From NCBI GenBank assembly GCA_003260075.1, contig QLIY01000361.1, positions 62,001 through 126,000 on the forward strand: a stretch of DNA of 64,000 nucleotides. The letters run 5' to 3'. A program made the position numbers and the translations under genes. The notes beneath the pieces were generated by a model. That model ran no database searches and was not told the origin of the DNA. It saw only the letters and a program-made list of their open reading frames with translations. This DNA is from Phallusia mammillata. Its lineage: Eukaryota; Chordata; Ascidiacea; Phlebobranchia; Ascidiidae. This document shows positions 26,401 through 37,177 of this stretch, piece by piece (position 1 is the stretch's first letter; the number at the start of each line of letters is the position of its first letter).

Positions 26401-29400
26401 ATTAAAAAGCTTTCAAGCTGATTGATTTTTCAAAAAACTTTGACATTTTATCTTTACAGCAATATTATTCTTTTTAGGCCACCAAAAATGGGAAATTGCT
26501 AAAGATGTGTTCAAAACAAGTTTTACACTTTCTGAAAGAGGGTGTCTTGACTGAAAACTATCTTTTGGATAACATTCCTAAACTCATGAACTGTCTTAGA
26601 GAATCCAATGTTGTTTTGAGATGGCTAATGCTGCACACTATCACAACAGGTACAATTTTACAGTACATGTTTTGTTGTTGCAAAGGTAATACACTCTAGT
26701 GCAGGGGTGGGCAAACTTTTCAGTGCAAGGGCCGCATTCAAAAGGGGGGGGGGACCCATATTTATGACATGTCTGGATAACTGCTAAATACAATAGCTTT
26801 GCTGACAATTCCCATCAATCTTTGTTGGTATAAATAAATGTGTGACTTTTCTAGGTGCTGAAGCAAACAAGAAGTATAGACAATTCAAAGAAGTTGTCGT
26901 GGGGGGGGGGTATAGTTATGTAATAAGTATTATGACACCATAATAAATCCTATTTACAACAAAGTAAAAGCATATGTAAACAGTTTGTTGCATGCTTGGT
27001 AAATGTCTATGCCACAAAGACAACCAAATATCTGCGCTTAATAAACCCACCTGAATTTGATATCAAGAAAATTTCTCCAATGTAGTAGTAATAAGCATGA
27101 AGAACATCCAATGCATTGCTACCAATCAACAGCAAGAGTGAAAAGACTCGAATAAAGAAGTTAAAGTGTTTCAAAAGATGCTGCACAGTTCCATAGATCA
27201 CAGTCACATGAAAATACTTAATCCACCCCACAAAAGGCCTTGTCAGTATTCCACACATTTTGCTTCCTCTAAGTAAAGCATCTGATCCAATTTTGAGCCT
27301 CTTCTAAGCTTGGATATCCCACTTGCCCTTGTAAAAAAGTACATCTTCTTGTTTGCAGTATTTGATGTGTTTGTGTGTGGTTATTTGCAGGCCATAAAAC
27401 AGAATTATTTATTTACCTGGGAAAACAGCGTGGGAACTGGTGTGAAGAAACAATTTTCAGTTGTTTATTTATTCATGCAAATTACAGTGCAAATTGCCCA
27501 TGGGCTTTACTAAATGTTGACAATATGCATGCCAGCTTTTATTGGAGNAATAGGTTTACTAAGTGTTGACACTATGCATTTATTGGAGATATTGTAAAGC
27601 GTAAACAATGTAGTTTATATGTAAAAAAATTGTTAAACTGGGTTTATTACACAGTGCTGTGACAATCCTTTTGGATGCTTAGGTACCTGCTTGGCACTTA
27701 CTTAAAAATGTCAAGATACTGTTTTAATGGGTTTAGAACCGGAAAATGCACAGTTCAAATGCGCAAAATAATTGAAAAACAACAAACCTGTTTTACAATT
27801 TTGTAAAATATGTTTATTATAGCCTAATTGGACCATTAATTAAAAAGCTTTCAGGTTGATTTTTCAACAAACTTTTACATTTTATCTTTACAGCAATATG
27901 ATTCTTTTTAGGCCACCAAAAATGGGAAATTGCTAAAGATGTGCTCAAAACAAGTTTTACACTTTCTGAAGGAGGGTGTCTTGACTGAAAACTATCTTTT
28001 GGATAACATTCCTAAACTCATGAACTGTCTTAGAGAATCTAATGTTGTTTTGAGATGGCTCATGCTGCATACTATCACAACAGGTAAAAACTGTTGGTAC
28101 AAATAATGTATTGTTTCCATAATTACCAGTACCTATATTTATCACATATCCGTATTTTGGCAAACAGCCCAATTAACTGCCAAGTTGTTATGGAACAGTC
28201 TTGTGTAAATCTTTGTTGGTATAAATAAATGTGTGACATTTCCAGGTGCTGAAGCAAACAAGAAGTATAGACAATTCAAAGAAGTTGTCGTTGCCCAAAC
28301 CGAAGTTCGCCAACATGACATTTTTCAACTTCTTTTGCACATTGCTCAGTTGGAAATCAAGTTGAAAGATGTAAGCTTATCATTGTTGTTGGTCAAAAAG
28401 AAAATGATTGGCAGTCTCACAGATCAAACACGAGAACATGTTTCAACATATATAACCTCTGTACAGTCAATTAATTCAACAAATAACTCAATGCTGATAT
28501 TTGTCATTATGTCTATTCCAGTATTATGTTAATGTATGGACCATACTCTAGAAAATTTTGACACTTATTCAATATGGATAAGTCACATAAAAACTGTACC
28601 GTATAAATAAAAAAAATAGTGGAACGTCTTACATTCAATTAGTTGCATAAATATTTACTGATTTTTGCAGATGTTCAAGTTGTTGCTGCAACAGAAGGAA
28701 AGCAAATGGGACAAGTACAAAAAGGAAGCAGTGGATAGAGGGGGGGGGGATTGAAAGATGTAAGCTTTCCAGTAATTTAGTCAGACAATGAAAAGTAAAA
28801 AGTAGTGATTGATATTCTCTCAGATCAAACACAATGAATCAAATTGTCAACATATTTCAACTTAATGCTAATTTTTGTCATCATGTCTATCCCAGTATTT
28901 TTTATGTTTTTGTTTTGCCTAAATCGCAGACATTTCCAATATGTGTGACCTTTTTGGAAAGCCACCTTAAATATTGTGACATGTGTTGTTTCTTACATTC
29001 GGTTAGTTACATAAACATTTACTGATTTTTGCAGATGTTTAAGTTGTTGCTGCAGCAGAAGGAAAGCAAATGGGACAAGTACAAAAAGGAAGCAGTGGAT
29101 AGAATAACAGAACTTGCTGAAGTTTTCTCTGGGACCAAGCCACTTACTCGCATTGAGAAGAATGGTATGCACACAATATGTATGACAGTTACTGAGAATT
29201 ACTGAGAAGAGAAGTTTGTTAGCCATACTGCACTTTCATTTTCGGTTAGATTACTTTGCAGGGGGGGGGGCGAGAAGAATGGTATGCACACAATATGTAT
29301 GACAGTTACCGAGAATTGCAGTTTGTTAGCCATACTGCACTTTCATTTTCGGTTAGATTACTTTGCAAAAATAACAAACTGAGAATAATATTTTTTTCGT

Positions 29401-32400
29401 TTAGTTAGTAGGTCAGCCCTTAAACAAAAATTGATTTACTATTTATGTTTTAGATCAGCTGAAGCTTTGGTTCAACCAAATTTCGCAGCAGATATCATCA
29501 CTTGATTATGCCGATTCAACATCAGCCGGACGCAAAATGATACAACTCATTCAAGCACTGGAAGAAGTCCAGGAATTTCATCAACTCGAAAACAATTTGC
29601 AGGTGAAGTCTTAAGCAATGAATTGAAGTAAGCGACCTTTGGTTTAGGTAAAACCAAAAACAGCAGGTATGCTGTTTAACTCAACGACTAGCAATGCTCG
29701 GTGCTCGACTAAGCCTGCTCCGGGTCTATGGCGTGGACGTCACACATGTATGACGTAGAAAAGGAGATGTCACCTCTCATATTTTTTTTATCAAAATGAA
29801 AGAGTTCTGATTTGGTTGTTTGTTTCACGAAACTCGCCAGGTGCAGTGTTAACTTGGAATTTCTTTGAACAGCTGTTTTTCTTATTTTTTAACGGTTTCA
29901 AAACTTTGATCCAGCGTCGGGATTGCTTTTGTGGTCTGTTGACCTCAGATTGTTAAAAACGACTATTTTTGGTACTAAGTACCTACCCATGTCGGTTTGA
30001 CCTGATATGTAGGGTCAATAGGGTTTCATAATTCAAAAGTTCTTGAACACAGTTTTCATTCTGTGTTTTCACCTAATAGGTTCGACAGTTCTTGGCCGAC
30101 ACGAGGCAATTCCTGCATCAGATGATCCGCACTGTTAACATCAAGGAGGAAGTTCTTATATCTATTGAAATTGTAGCAGATCTCTCCTATGCCTGGACAC
30201 TTATGGACCAAAAGTAAATATACCTGAGTTATATTTTTTCTTGATGCACAATTATTGGTCTTGTTTAGTAAAAGAGCTGTTAACAACGCATCTGAAACAA
30301 TGAGGTTTATTTAAACTATAATCTACAATTTGAACGTGTTTGAAACCTTCACTCATATCTAAACACATTGATATGTCAAATAATTTTTTTTTATCCCAGC
30401 TACACAACAAATATGCAGCAAGGCATTAAATCAAACCCTTCACTCGTAATCAAACTTCGAGCAACATTTCTTAAACTCGCCTCAGCCTTGGAGCTTCCCC
30501 TGCTAAGGATCAACCAAGCAAACAGCAAAGATCTACTGAGCGTGTCTCAGTATTATTCTGGTGAACTGGTTACCTACGTTAGAAAGGTAAATAGTTTACT
30601 TATTTTTCCGCATGCAAAAGCCTTGCCCGACTTACAGCTTTGCCGCCAGACACATTAAGTGGTCAATCTATTAAACAGTCCAAACTGTAAACCCTCATGC
30701 AACGAAGATGATTGTGATTAGCCAATTCGTTACTTCAGTCTCAATCAACAATGCGCAGTCAACTGAATACTGAAAATAAATTTGATTCTTCAATAGGAAA
30801 CGAACTTTTTGGATTTTAATGCAAAATATATTTTATAGCAAGTAATATACAGCGTTCGTTACTTTGTTTTTATCTTATCAGGTGCTTCAAATTATTCCGC
30901 AAACAATGTTTGGTTTGTTGGCAAGGATCGTGAAAATTCAAACTTCACAGATTCAAGAACTTCCCACCAGACTGGAGAAAGATAAAATGAAGGAATTCGC
31001 TCAACTTGATGCCAGATACGAGGTGTGTATGTGTGTGTTGTGCATTCGGTAAATCAGTGTTTTTCAACCTTTTTGAGCCACGGAACAGTTTATGCATGAA
31101 AATAATTTTGCGGAACACCAAACGAAATTTTGATGCAATAAAACAACCAGGCTCTGACACTAAAACGCTAAATCGCGGGAACCGCTGAACCGCAAATCAC
31201 GGAAACGGATGAAAACGCTCATATAAAGCTATTGAAGTTGAGGGAAGGTTTTATGAAAACGAAAATAAATACTTAAATACAATACACGCCCGGTACTGGC
31301 TGTTTCTTGATTCATCGTTTTCCGCGGAAACAATTTGCTGAGCGTTGAAACTCACGGTTGAAAACCCATTTGGGCTGAGACAGGGTTTAAAGGTTATATT
31401 ATTCTTAAAGCTTACCCAGCTAAATTGCACTAACCGTCAGCAGTTTAGTCGCAATTTAGCTATGTTATAATTAGAGAACGAGTCTTATTATTACACAACA
31501 ATAAATGAAGCCAATCACTATATAGCACTCAAACTGAAACTGGTGTTGGTGGATAAATACTTTCATAAAATAGACCGGTGTTCCATATGAAAACATTAGT
31601 CAAACGTCTAAAACGAAGTCTAAAACATTAGAATCCTATATTCAAACCAGTAAGTTTCTCGCGGAACACCTGATGATCTTTCACGGAACACCAGTGTTCC
31701 GCGGAACACCGGTTGAAAATCACTGCGGTAAATCATAGTAAAACTACGTATTTAAACTACATTGTCGAAGTTTTTGAAACTTAATTTTGAAATAAAATTG
31801 GAAGGACAAGTTTTTAGATTACCCCAAATTGAAGAATGTTTTATTATTATTTTTAAACAAAAAAGATATTCAAATCACTTAATGTATTATTTGTGGTAAC
31901 AATATGATTGCTTTGAACATTATTGTCGCTATTTAGTTGTTCTCTTTGCATTTTATTGAGTAAGAAGTGGAATAAAAAACCAATTTGATTCATTTTCTGT
32001 CGTTAAGATGCTTTGAAAACTTTTGATTTTCACTTGCAAATTTCGAATGTACTTATTTGAGAACGTGTTTGCAGGTTGCCAAATTGACGCAAGGAATTTC
32101 AGTTTTTACCGAAGGTGTTTTGATGATGAAAACCACCTTGGTTGGAATCATTAAGATCGATCCCAAGCAACTTCTGGAAGATGGAATTCGTAAGGAGCTG
32201 GTTATGCAAGTTGCCTCTGCAATGCATAATACTATGCAATTTAACCCGAAAATCAAGGTAGAACTATTGATTGCATTGTAAAGGTAAATATTGTGCAAAA
32301 TCTGATGTACATTTTAAGTCCGATTTGTAACAGGGCAAATAGTTTAAAGGATTCAAAAATTGTTAGGGGGCCTTGGGATAACACCCCCCCCCCTGATTGC

Positions 32401-35400
32401 ATTGTAAAGGTAAATATTGTGCAAAATCTGATGTACATTTTGAGTCCGATTTGTAACAGGGCAAATAGTTTAAAGGATTCGAAAATTGTTAGGGGGCCTT
32501 GGGATAATCACAAATGGATTTTAAATCCTAAACTTTGAAATAGCAACTGTCGGTCATAAAACAAATTCTTCGGGGCCAAACGTTAGACCAATCATCACTA
32601 ACGTCAATGACGTCAAAATGAGACGATGATATCGAAATTTTTGCTAATTTTGACGAAGCCAAATCTATGTTTTCTCAAATTTAGAACTAAATGTGTAACG
32701 TTATAGGTTAGTGAGATTACTGTAAGGCTCAAAGCTCTTTCTCAAACAATGGAGGGATTTCGAAGATCGTTTGAGTATATACAGGTACGTTAATACGTGC
32801 AGTATTTCATTTGGCGCGTCTTATTATCTGGTAAAATTAAACAGGATTATGTGAACATCTACGGGCTCCAGATCTGGCAGAAAGAAATATCGAGAATTAT
32901 CAACTATAATGTGGAGCAGGAGTGCAACAGTTTTCTCAGACAAAAGGTAAACTTTTTAAAATATCCGGACTATTATCGTAAAAAAACAGTAGTGTAGAAA
33001 ACAGCGTGCTTTTGCCCAAGAAGATTGACAATCAAGACACAAAACAACTTAAGTCTATAGATCAGGGATCCACAAACTCTAACCCGAACTACCACACTAA
33101 CAACTTATAATTCGTATTCCCATTGGTGACTCTTCACAAAGTGCGTGGTGATATGATTTTTACGCATTTGTTTTTCCAATTTTATCACTGCCTGAACTGC
33201 ATAAAAATCTTGCGTTTATAAAACAATTGTTAAATCATACCTATGCTCTTGCAGTTAGATTGCTTTTATAAAATAATGACGTTATCTATAGTCTTATAAC
33301 GGTTAAATACAACGATTAAGTTTGGTTTGTGCTTGCGTCAAGGTCCAAGACTATGAAAGTTTGTATCAGTCCAAAGAGATTCCGATACCTCGATTTCAAC
33401 CGATCGATGGATCAGTCAACTTTATTGGTCGCTTGGCAAGAGAAATTATCAGAATCACTGACGGAAGGTGAGATAGTTTTGCTGTTAGGAGTAGGATTTG
33501 TTATACTATGTTAACAATAACACCATATTTTTGTTGATAATGATAACGGTTCTTGATTGTGCAAATATTTTTTTCAGAACAACATGTTACGTTGATCTAC
33601 TCGGGACGTGGTACGATTCGAAAACCAAACAAGAAGTGATCGACAAAAGGCTTTTCTCAAGGTGCGGTTTATACACATAATATCTCTGTATGTTGTAAAC
33701 TGATTGCGAGTAAAGATTTTCAACTTAGACCAACTGAATAAAAGGACCACAATGCGACTAAACAAAAACGAGAAAACTGTGAAATACAAATCCGTTATTA
33801 AGACAAAAAAGACAAAATGAAGGAATTCAAGATCTTAAAAAAACATACGTTTCACCTAAACACCGCTACGCGAACTACAATATACACCCAAATTTAACTT
33901 CAATTCTTGACATGCATTTGTTTTTATTTTCTTATCTACGTTTGACAAATTAGGACACAATTTAGTCTTTTTGTTAACGATGTGGGAAACGTACTAAAAT
34001 TGAAACACGCATTAAGAGTGCACGAGAGTCTTGGAACGTACGGTGTTTGCGGTCTTGACCGACTCTTTTGCTTCATGATCGTGCGTGAGCTGCAACAACT
34101 CTTCAACGCGATTCGCACCATGAACAACACTAACAAAGTGTGGGTGGCAGCACTGGACGAATTTTCCAAGCAAACGTCGCCCAGAAGCAAACTGATTGGT
34201 AAGTTTCCTAGATGTTAATCGTTGTTTGCCCCTAAACAAACAAAACCGAACTGGTTACGAAAAATTTTTACATTACAAAGGCGGTTTTTGGTAATAATAC
34301 AAAAAAACAAAATGGGTAGATCGATTAAATTATTAACCGTAACTCCCCCCCCCCTAATATACTATTACGTTTGTAGGCCATTTTTTGTATTTTACATAAT
34401 GGGGTTATACTTTTTGTACATACTGTGACACCATCAAGTGAACATTAGGAGCTTGTTCTGCCAAATGCAGTGGCTATAATGTACTGCAAAAGATGTAGCA
34501 TTGTTGGCTAACCCAAATTTACCCCGAAAACGTGAAATTTTTCTATCGGGGTTTATTTACCTCTGTTTCAAAGAAGGCGCGGTGTGAGTTATATTTTTCT
34601 GCGATGATTATGTAACTAACTGTATTTGCCCCCCCCCCACAACTCAAATTACGGTCGTTGTGAAGCAAATTGATTTTTTCCTATTTTATATCTGCATTGG
34701 CCTGGGCAAAAACTATAGAGATGTACACCGAATTGACTTAATATTGATTCGATTCTAGTTATGGCGTAGTTTGAAAAATTGTGTGGTACCTTATAAGCAG
34801 AAAGGACACGTTTTCGCTTTGAATTTGTGTTCGTAAATAATTTCGCAACAAATTATTCGGCCGAAACCGAATCTTTGTAAAAATGGCCGATTCGGCCGAA
34901 TAAATTCGCCAAACCGAATTTTCGATACATCACTATAAAAAACTCTAAATATTCGCAGAAAATCCGGCAAAGGTTTACGCTGCCATCATGCAACGGGCGA
35001 GCAAAGTTTTGGTGACGTACGTCGAAGCAGTCATGCGTGTCGGCCAACTGCAGATATTACGTCAGCAAATTGCAAATGAGATCAATTTCTCGTGCAAGTT
35101 TCATTCCAAGTTTCTTGCGTCTAGTCTGAACAACATGAACAGGTAGGGAATTGGTTGATGCGGATAAACATTGCATTTTCGCACTTAGTAATACATAATA
35201 TACTATTACGTTTGTAGGCCATTTTTTGTATTTTACATAATGGAGTTATACTTTTTGTACATACAGTGACACCATCAAGTGAACATTAGAAGCTTGTTCT
35301 GCCAAATACAGTGGCTATAATATACTACAAAAGATGTAGCATTGTTGGCTAACCAAAATTTGCCCCGAAAACCAGAATTTTTTTTTTATCGGGGTTTATT

Positions 35401-36743
35401 TACCTCTGTTTCAAAGAAGGCGCGGTGTGAGTTGTTTTTTTCTGCGATGATTATGTAACTAACTGTATTTAAATGATTCTTTCATAGAGCGCTTCTGACA
35501 GCAGTAGGAGCTCATTACGAGGACGCATCGAAACCTTACCCGAGCAAAGAGAACCCAATGATGTTTGAACTCGCTTCGTTTCTCGATGCTACAGGGCTTG
35601 GTTGCCCCTTTTCCAAAATCTACGTCACCACCAAGTAATGCAAAAATCCGCGCATTTAAACGAGTAACCTTGTTTTGAGATAAGTTTAGTAACATGCGAT
35701 GTCGAAATTTCGATACAACATGTAATAATTGCTGCAAACATTACATTTAAAGGCTGTATCAGTTGGTAATGTTATTAAAGGACTTTGTCGCTGACGTGTA
35801 TTTTTTTAGACCACTTCAACATTTCGCCCTGCTCTGTTTCTTGGTCACCGTATCCCAGCTGCAGAAACTTCAGTACAACAAATCGACTTGTAAGTTTGTA
35901 TTGTTCCAGAAAGTAAAAAGGCCTTCCCTGTGCTAATGCACAATAAATCAGAAGTATCTAATTCTGAAAATCACTGCGCGGATTTTTTTGCCAACTACAC
36001 CATTTGTAAATTTCATATTAGAGGTTTACATAAATGTCATCGTACACATTCTCCGCTATTGAACATATGTAGAATATAGACATACCTTCTAACATTGGTT
36101 ATAAGCATTTTAAGTGGACGATTACTTTTTATTGTTTTGTAGCCTCGTAGGTAGCAACCATACACTTTTATGTAGCTAACTACATTTTATTATTGGTTAG
36201 TGTCGGTGATCAACCACCCAAACAAACATGAAGTCAGGCCGAGTTCGGGATGGTTCGACTTGGGCATCATTAGGCTTGTATATCAAGTTTCAACGCGCAT
36301 TTGTTGTTAACTTACAGGTGGTCTGATACCGAAAAAGGTCAACGACGGAGTGGACGCTCCACCATTTGTTATTGGAATGCTTACGGTGCTCAAACAATTC
36401 CATCCAAACGAAACCAAAAAGTACATTCAACATTTGGGGCAATACGTTCGCTCCCATACTGACAGTTCTGGGTATGTTTTCATTAACAGTTGTATGTAAA
36501 ATACACCGTCCATTAACACATCGTCTTTTGTAGATTGAAGAACCTTGATTTGGCACCAGAAGTGATCAGCACTTGTGCTTTCCTGGAGGAATTCATTTTT
36601 CACGGGAGCATGAAGAAAAATGTAAGACTTGACTGTGGTTACTTAGGAATTACAAATAGTTGTTTCCCGTTTGTTTTAAACAGGATTTGGAGATGGACGT
36701 CCCCCCATTCCTACTCGACGAATTCCGAGGGAGCTCGTCATGA
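20410..36743 (+). CDS. WASHC5: WASHC5 (strumpellin), WASH complex subunit 5
   Basis: Strumpellin is a core subunit of the endosomal WASH complex, which activates Arp2/3 on endosomes. Exons: 20410-20566, 20645-20822, 21018-21102, 21267-21367, 21449-21647, 21875-22027, 22482-22595, 27912-28083 (alternate copy 26478-26649), 28246-28370, 29035-29164, 29454-29602, 30080-30213, 30400-30586, 30882-31022, 32075-32257, 32707-32784, 32845-32946, 33343-33467, 33578-33661, 33954-34198, 34959-35142, 35488-35634, 35810-35889, 36318-36471, 36534-36621, 36684-36743. They sum to 1185 codons including stop (human is 1159 residues) and stay in frame. Signature strings include [17 protein letters not shown] and [59 protein letters not shown] and the ending FLLDEFRG. 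Truncated extra copies of exons 6-10 next to 10-G spacers are excluded. An AATAAA lies at about 36852. Intron 7 hosts an antisense gene. Confidence 0.97.
21991..22518 (+). repeat. WASHC5: Exon-cutting duplication around a 10-G spacer (22186-22195), WASHC5 exons 6-7
   Basis: The first copy of exon 7 stops after 36 bases ([12 protein letters not shown]) at the spacer. The sequence then restarts inside exon 6 ([12 protein letters not shown]) and runs through intron 6 into a complete exon 7 at 22482. The repeated exon 6 part differs by one synonymous change. Confidence 0.92.
22670..23185 (+). repeat. Local duplication around a 10-G spacer (22923-22932)
   Basis: About 250 bases ending CATAAAGACTTGAAG occur on both sides with about 4% differences. 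The right copy leads directly into the stop codon of the nested antisense gene. Confidence 0.88.
23189..25874 (-). CDS. Nested antisense gene for an unrecognised multi-pass membrane protein
   Basis: Six minus-strand exons, 25659-25874 (ATG at 25866), 25314-25397, 25173-25249, 24321-24492, 23995-24221 and 23189-23782 (stop), join in phase to 453 residues. All splice sites are GT-AG. Hydrophobic segments that look membrane-spanning include [79 protein letters not shown] and [18 protein letters not shown]. Before the last of these is a roughly 120-residue stretch with N-glycosylation sites (NCS, NYT, NSS) and Cys residues, probably lumenal or extracellular. The tail is very basic ([13 protein letters not shown]). 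It sits wholly within WASHC5 intron 7 on the opposite strand. I do not recognise the family; a faint resemblance to TMEM26 around the first two segments is not strong enough to name it. A 5' non-coding or short coding exon upstream is possible. The first exon is repeated at 27007-27260 in the alternate haplotype copy. Confidence 0.8.
23810..23935. repeat. Short tandem repeat, about 2.5 units of ~52 bases, nested-gene intron
   Basis: Units contain TCAGT(A/T)ACATCTTCTTT(C/T)TAGAAATG(T/A)AA with small differences. Confidence 0.6.
24614..24624 (+). other. 11-G spacer without an obvious local duplicate
   Basis: Same form as the other spacers, in a nested-gene intron. The flanks (GCATGAAAATGGT on the left, TCAATATAATTTATC on the right) do not repeat nearby. 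Confidence 0.7.
24709..24756 (+). repeat. Two-copy 24-base tandem repeat
   Basis: GCCAGACGATTTTCTTTACA occurs twice in direct succession within an intron of the nested gene. Confidence 0.75.
24832..25164 (+). repeat. Local duplication around a 10-G spacer (24995-25004)
   Basis: About 160 bases from the AGTCTTTTTCAACTACATAA block to TACAAGTCAAAAAA are present on both sides with four or five differences. Confidence 0.88.
25517..28300 (+). repeat. WASHC5: 1.4-kb haplotype duplication around a 10-G spacer (26901-26910)
   Basis: The block 25517-26900 and the block 26911-28300 carry the same genes: the first exon of the antisense nested gene (25659-25874 and 27055-27260) and WASHC5 exon 8 (26478-26649 and 27912-28083). 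Exon 8 copies differ at five positions, all third-codon synonymous. The left copy also has the first 46 bases of exon 9 (26855-26900) before the spacer. An N at 27548 in the right copy separates another 40-base repeat. Confidence 0.93.
26702..26753 (+). mobile_element. hAT-like 5' terminus cut by a 10-G spacer (26744-26753)
   Basis: CAGGGGTGGGCAAACTTTTC followed by AGGGCCGCATTC is a common hAT terminal sequence. It is truncated after about 40 bases by the spacer and is absent from the corresponding place in the other copy near 28090-28130, so it may be a haplotype-specific insertion. Confidence 0.55.
28360..29105 (+). repeat. WASHC5: Exon-cutting duplication around a 10-G spacer (28740-28749), WASHC5 exon 10
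   Basis: Exon 10 begins at 28671 ([20 protein letters not shown]) and is cut at the spacer. The sequence returns to the end of exon 9 (LKD + donor) and repeats the intron into a complete exon 10 at 29035-29164. The copies differ by two synonymous changes (TTC/TTT, CAA/CAG). Confidence 0.92.
29153..29367 (+). repeat. Local duplication around a 10-G spacer (29261-29270)
   Basis: The end of WASHC5 exon 10 (GAGAAGAATG), its donor site and about 90 intron bases are repeated. Confidence 0.88.
31055..31725. mobile_element. 671-bp non-autonomous hAT element, WASHC5 intron 14
   Basis: Starts CAGTGTTTTTCAACC and ends GGTTGAAAATCACTG, near-perfect terminal inverted repeats. CGGTAAAT flanks it at 31047-31054 and 31726-31733, the 8-bp duplication expected for hAT. 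Internal subterminal repeats (GCGGAACACC) recur near both ends. No transposase ORF. Confidence 0.92.
32270..32510 (+). repeat. Local duplication around a 10-C spacer (32384-32393)
   Basis: About 114 bases from GATTGCATTGTAAAGGTAAA to GGCCTTGGGATAA repeat with two differences. This is the first spacer seen as C instead of G on this strand. Confidence 0.88.
34345..34638 (+). repeat. Island between two 10-C spacers, copy of 35191-35470
   Basis: The block 34355-34628, bounded by 10 C at 34345-34354 and at 34629-34638, repeats 35191-35470 (TACTATTACGTTTGTAGGCC to ATGTAACTAACTGTATTT) with a few per cent divergence. It is inserted in intron 20, one exon upstream of its partner in intron 21, so a short alternate-haplotype contig appears to have been misplaced. 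Confidence 0.88.
34715..34942. mobile_element. Possible small inverted-repeat element, WASHC5 intron 20
   Basis: Begins near AGAGATGTACACCGAATT and ends near GAATTTTCGATACATCACT, which are roughly complementary ends. The interior has clustered TTCGGCCGAA palindromes. No clear target duplication, so the boundaries are approximate. Confidence 0.4.
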
Positions 36744-37177
36744 TTACGTCATCACGATTGTGACGTCACCGAAATCAGTATTCCATGTGCAATCCTCCTA
36801 CTCCCCATAACTGTGATTATATCCTGCATTGAACTCGCCTTAAACATTTGCAATAAACGACTCATCAATATGATTTCTCTTAATATTTCATCCATTCTTC
36901 CAAATAGGTGCACTTTTCAGGCGAAATATCACATCCAACGTGACATTGGTGAAACACCTAAAAGAGAGGATTTTTTGAAATATACTCATATATTTGCCAC
37001 ATTATTTCGCATGTAGGGTCAATTACTGTTTTTAGTGCCCAAGGGGTGTCATAAAACTCGTAACAATAACAACGCTACGTTAAATTTTGTAACATCACGC
37101 AGAAAGGAAAAACAGGAAACTCGTTTATGATGCGATAAAACAATAACAGACGATATAGTAACGTCGTACCAAGAGTG
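36744..37177. terminator. Convergent 3' region WASHC5 / POLR3F
   Basis: About 430 bases between the stop codons of two convergent genes. An AATAAA on the plus strand at about 36852 fits the WASHC5 polyadenylation signal. No coding exon seen. Confidence 0.6.

Noticed and set aside
26478..29164. Tandem exon duplication in WASHC5 as a biological innovation
   Set aside because: The extra copies are truncated at spacers, would break the frame if used, and differ only synonymously from the complete copies.
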